NCBI RefSeq assembly: GCF_009833495.1
Contig: NZ_WUWG01000003.1
Coordinates: 1-64,000, forward strand
DNA from: Oceanomicrobium pacificus
GTDB lineage: Bacteria > Pseudomonadota > Alphaproteobacteria > Rhodobacterales > Rhodobacteraceae
Length of the DNA: 64,000 nt
Direction of reading: 5' to 3'
The notes beneath the pieces are model-generated. The model had not been told where the DNA came from, ran no database searches, and worked only from the letters and a program-made list of their open reading frames with translations. The translations under genes were made by a program, and so were the position numbers. This document shows positions 61,266 through 64,000 of this stretch, in pieces; position 1 is the stretch's first letter; the number at the start of each line of letters is the position of its first letter.

Positions 61266-62521
61266 CCGCAACCGGTCACAGGCCCGAGGGGCAGTCGGCC
61301 TATATCGCCGTGACGGCGGCCTACTGGGCCTTCATGCTGACGGACGGGGCGCTGCGGATGCTGGTGCTCCTGCATTTCCACACACTCGGCTTTTCGCCGG
61401 TGCAACTGGCCTACCTGTTCCTGCTTTACGAATTTGCCGGGATGGTCACCAACCTGTCCGCAGGCTGGATAGCCGCGCGGTTCGGCCTGACCTCGACGCT
61501 CTATGCGGGGCTCGCGATCCAGATCGTCGCGCTGATGGCGCTGACGCGGCTCGACCCGGCCTGGACCACGGGTGTCTCGGTCGCCTTCGTCATGCTGGTG
61601 CAGGGCGCGAGCGGAGTGGCGAAGGACCTGGCGAAAATGTCCTCCAAATCGGCGGTGAAGCTGCTGGCGCCATCGAGCGAAGGCGGGCTGTTCCGGTGGG
61701 TGGCGGTGCTGACGGGGTCAAAAAACGCGGTGAAGGGGGTCGGCTTCTTGACCGGCGCATTAATGCTGGCGACGATCGGATTCACGGCCGCGCTATGGAT
61801 GATGGCCGCGATCCTTGCGACCATCCTTGCGGCGATCATCATTGCCATGCCGCCCGGGCTGCCGCGCGGGCGCAAAGGCGTGCCCTTCTCCGACCTTCTG
61901 TCGCGGTCCCCCAACGTCAACTGGCTGTCAGCGGCACGGGTTTTCCTCTTTGGCGCGCGCGACGTCTGGTTCGTGGTCGGCATCCCGATCTATTTCTACG
62001 CGGTCCTGTCCGACGGGTCGGAAGCCGGCAACCGGACGGCCTTCTTCCTGATCGGCAGTTTCATGGCGGTCTGGATCATCCTCTATGGTGCGGTACAGGC
62101 CGCTGCCCCGACCATCCTGAAGGCGCGGTCGCGGCCCGAGCGCGACCTGATCGCCGCCGCGCCGCACTGGACCTGGGGGCTGGCCGCGGTGCCGCTGGTC
62201 CTGACGGGCGCGGCGCTTGCTGCCGGAGGACCCGCCCCGTGGCTGACGGTGACACTCGTGCTGGGGCTGCTGGCTTTCGGCTGGCTGTTTGCGGTCAATT
62301 CCGCGCTCCATTCCTACCTGATCCTCGCCTTCACGCGGGCCGAGCGGGTCACGATGGATGTGGGCTTCTACTATATGGCCAATGCGGCCGGGCGGCTTCT
62401 GGGCACGCTTCTGTCCGGCCTGACCTACCAGTGGGGCGGGCTGCCGCTGATGCTCGGCACGGCGGCGCTCATGGTCGGTCTGAGCGCAATGGCAAGCGGG
62501 CGGCTGACGGCGGACGAATAG
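61262..62521 (+). CDS. arsJ: Organoarsenical efflux MFS transporter ArsJ
   Basis: A 419-residue major facilitator with about twelve helices. [51 protein letters not shown] and [54 protein letters not shown] are strongly characteristic of ArsJ as I know it. It exports 1-arseno-3-phosphoglycerate, which then decays to arsenate outside, giving arsenate resistance. GTG start at 61262 overlaps the GAPDH stop. No arsR, arsC or acr3 is seen within the window. Confidence 0.92.
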   Translation: MTATGHRPEGQSAYIAVTAAYWAFMLTDGALRMLVLLHFHTLGFSPVQLAYLFLLYEFAGMVTNLSAGWIAARFGLTSTLYAGLAIQIVALMALTRLDPAWTTGVSVAFVMLVQGASGVAKDLAKMSSKSAVKLLAPSSEGGLFRWVAVLTGSKNAVKGVGFLTGALMLATIGFTAALWMMAAILATILAAIIIAMPPGLPRGRKGVPFSDLLSRSPNVNWLSAARVFLFGARDVWFVVGIPIYFYAVLSDGSEAGNRTAFFLIGSFMAVWIILYGAVQAAAPTILKARSRPERDLIAAAPHWTWGLAAVPLVLTGAALAAGGPAPWLTVTLVLGLLAFGWLFAVNSALHSYLILAFTRAERVTMDVGFYYMANAAGRLLGTLLSGLTYQWGGLPLMLGTAALMVGLSAMASGRLTADE

Positions 62522-62621
62522 TCGGGCTGGCGTGCGACGGGCCAGATCGGCCCTCGCACCCGCGCCGCCGCCGCGCTAGGATCGGACCCGCGGAATCGAA
62601 CAGACGACAGGCCCATACCCC

Positions 62622-63137
62622 ATGTCAGACAGCGACACGAACATCACCATGATCGGCAAATCGGCAGAGCCGGAGGATGCGGTTCTGCGGCTCGATCCGC
62701 GCAGCCGGGCGGAACTGATCGAATGTCTGGAACTGCGGCTCGGCATCGAGGTGGAGGCCGCAGGCCATGCGGCGGGCCGCGCGACCCGGAGCCAGATCGA
62801 CCGGATCGCGGAATGCCTTGACGATATGCAGGGCCGGATTGATGCGGGCGAACTGGGCGGATCGGTCGATTTCGCCTTCCACATGGCGGTCGCGGATGCG
62901 GCGTCGAACCGCTACATGGTCAAGTTCCTGATGGCGCTGGGCCTGCCCGCCGTGCCGCGCGCGCGGCAGGGATCGGGCGGCGGTGCAAGCGCCGCGGCGC
63001 TCGACCGGGAGCGCGAACTCCTGGCCGAGCACAAGGCCGTCCATGCGGCGATCGCGGCGGGCGACGCAATGGCCGCCCGCGCCGCGATGCGCACCCATCT
63101 GGAAAACGCGTTGCGCCGCTACCGCGCGCAAGCCTAG
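62622..63137 (+). CDS. FCD-domain protein lacking the GntR DNA-binding domain
   Basis: A 171-residue protein consisting of a FadR-type FCD effector domain only: ELIECLELRLGIEVEAAGHAAGRAT, VDFAFHMAVADAASNRYMV and LAEHKAVHAAIAAGDAMAARAAMRTHLENAL give the Asp/His metal-site pattern and typical helices. The first 25 residues are not a winged helix, and no helix-turn-helix frame is visible in the 100 bp upstream. Either a remnant of a truncated regulator or a stand-alone ligand-binding protein. Start ATG 62622; weak ribosome-binding site. Convergent with the MFS gene 11 bases away. Confidence 0.7.
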   Translation: MSDSDTNITMIGKSAEPEDAVLRLDPRSRAELIECLELRLGIEVEAAGHAAGRATRSQIDRIAECLDDMQGRIDAGELGGSVDFAFHMAVADAASNRYMVKFLMALGLPAVPRARQGSGGGASAAALDRERELLAEHKAVHAAIAAGDAMAARAAMRTHLENALRRYRAQA

Positions 63138-63148
63138 GCCGGACCGCC

Positions 63149-64000
63149 TCAGATTTCGGGATGCAGCCGGACCGGCGGGTCGGGCATGTTCGGATCGGGC
63201 TGGCGCTCGATCCAGCGGTGGACCTCGGGCGGCGCGTCGCCCCGGTGCAGCGCGCGGATCTCGTCCGCAACCGGCCCGTCGGACCGGGTCCGCCGCTGGT
63301 TGTGGCGCAAATATTCCGTCCATGTCGGCACCTGATAGCTCTCCGTCCAGCATTCGGGCGCCTGCAGGTCGCGCAGAAGCGCCCAGCGTTGCGCCCCGTC
63401 GCGCATCCGGATGCGCCGCCGCTGGGCCATCAGGGTCAGGAAGGTGATCCGGTCCGCTTCGGCGATCCGGTAGGTGACCTGCACCCGCACCGGCCCGCTG
63501 CGCCCCGAGATGCCGAGCGCCAGTTCGGGCTCGCGGAACCGGTCGAGCGGGGCCAGATCCTCCGTGTTGAAATCTGGCAGGGGCAACAGGAACCCGACCG
63601 CGATGGCGGAAAGCATCAGCACGCCCGCGCAGACGAGGGCTGTGTCGAGCGAGGCGCCCTCGGCCACCGTTCCCCAGAGCCAGCTGCCAAGCGCCATGCC
63701 GCCAAAGGCCCCCATCTGGTGCATGCCGAGCGTCCGGCCCACGACCCAGCGCGGCGAGGCCAGCTGCACCGACACGTTCAGGAGCGACATGGTCTGCACC
63801 CAGCAGGCGCCGGACACCATCAGGCACAGGCCGGTCATCCAGACCGTGTCCGCCAGCCCCATGGTGACCAGCGCCAGCCCGTTCAGGGCAAAGGTGCCCC
63901 GCACGATATATTCGTTGCGGAGCGCCTCGCGCAGCGACACGCTGGTCAGGGCGCCCGCCACGGCACCCACGCCGAAAGCGCCGAGCATTAGCCCGTAGAC
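63149..64000 (-). CDS. MFS transporter with soluble C-terminal domain (partial at window edge)
   Basis: The frame stays open to the window edge, so the N-terminus is missing; 284 residues are visible. Helices LMLGAFGVGAVAGALTS, FALNGLALVTMGLADTVW, GLCLMVSGACWVQTMSLLNVSVQL and ALVCAGVLMLSAIAVGFLLPLPDF belong to the second half of an EntS-like (MFS_3, transmembrane secretion effector) transporter. A C-terminal cytoplasmic domain of about 110 residues (VRVQVTYRIAEADRITFLTLMAQRRRIRMRDGA onwards) resembles the antibiotic-monooxygenase-like fold fused to some members of this family. Probably an exporter; substrate unknown. Confidence 0.8.
   Translation of the reverse strand, partial: VYGLMLGAFGVGAVAGALTSVSLREALRNEYIVRGTFALNGLALVTMGLADTVWMTGLCLMVSGACWVQTMSLLNVSVQLASPRWVVGRTLGMHQMGAFGGMALGSWLWGTVAEGASLDTALVCAGVLMLSAIAVGFLLPLPDFNTEDLAPLDRFREPELALGISGRSGPVRVQVTYRIAEADRITFLTLMAQRRRIRMRDGAQRWALLRDLQAPECWTESYQVPTWTEYLRHNQRRTRSDGPVADEIRALHRGDAPPEVHRWIERQPDPNMPDPPVRLHPEI

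Noticed and set aside
1-64000. tRNA, rRNA, CRISPR arrays, integrases or att sites
   Set aside because: Scanning by eye found no T-loop-like GGTTCGANTCC in a cloverleaf context, no regularly spaced direct repeats and no recombinase motifs. A covariance-model search would be needed to exclude small RNAs fully.

Overview
The window is 64 kb of GC-rich, tightly packed alphaproteobacterial DNA. I read it as a marine-type Rhodobacterales (Roseobacter-like) chromosome or large replicon. This is inferred from the gene families (TRAP and ABC uptake systems, FCD-type GntR regulators, alginate, rhamnose, glycine betaine and creatine catabolism) and from the many ATGA stop/start overlaps, not from a marker gene. 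No rRNA, tRNA, CRISPR array, phage module or intact insertion sequence was seen. The right-most gene runs off the window.

Layout. (1) 43-10120: a GntR-controlled catabolic cluster with a DRE-TIM metallolyase, GST, malonyl-CoA decarboxylase, YciI-like protein, RutE-like nitroreductase, OsmC protein, TRAP transporter (dctP-dctQ-dctM) and an intradiol ring-cleavage dioxygenase. Its substrate is unknown; a small polyhydroxylated aromatic fits. (2) 10163-21042: an alginate-oligosaccharide regulon with a GntR/FCD regulator, KdgF, an MFS carrier, an AlgS/AlgM1/AlgM2/AlgQ-like ABC importer, a PL15 exo-oligoalginate lyase and an SDR-type DEH reductase. Near-identical dyads precede the regulator and the uptake operon. 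(3) 21110-27661: an alpha/beta hydrolase, a ProVWX-type glycine betaine importer, an exported protein of unknown function, and PPK2 behind an FNR-type box. (4) 27722-42914: an envelope-glycan island with several methyltransferases, glycosyltransferases, a sulfotransferase-like protein, a hydrolase-glycosyltransferase fusion, patatin, a WecA-like initiating transferase and a yjbH-yjbF-yjbE-like export set. Part of it is visibly AT-richer. (5) 43456-46381: a PP2A-like phosphatase, a DUF2177 protein, creatinase behind a GC-rich leader, and a detached intrinsic terminator. (6) 46396-57906: a twelve-gene sugar locus (SDR diverging from an eleven-gene operon) with a RhaSTPQ-type importer, RhaM mutarotase, a FadR-type regulator, an enolase-superfamily dehydratase, an acetoacetate-decarboxylase-family enzyme and several dehydrogenases. 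A 21-bp perfect-arm palindrome sits in the divergent promoter. (7) 57919-64000: a tandem DUF302 protein, an exported ureohydrolase, the GAPDH-ArsJ arsenate-detoxification pair, an FCD-only protein and a partial MFS transporter.

How it works together. The organism looks like a scavenger of brown-algal exudate: alginate oligomers, deoxy-sugars, osmolytes and possibly phenolics. Each pathway is a self-contained unit of transporter, enzymes and local GntR-family regulator. In three separate ABC operons a strong GC hairpin directly follows the binding-protein gene, a recurring way to uncouple binding-protein abundance from the downstream genes. The most novel-looking parts are the sugar pathway with an acetoacetate-decarboxylase-like enzyme, the dioxygenase/malonyl-CoA decarboxylase cluster, the hydrolase-glycosyltransferase fusion, and a possible small RNA ending at the isolated terminator near 46348.
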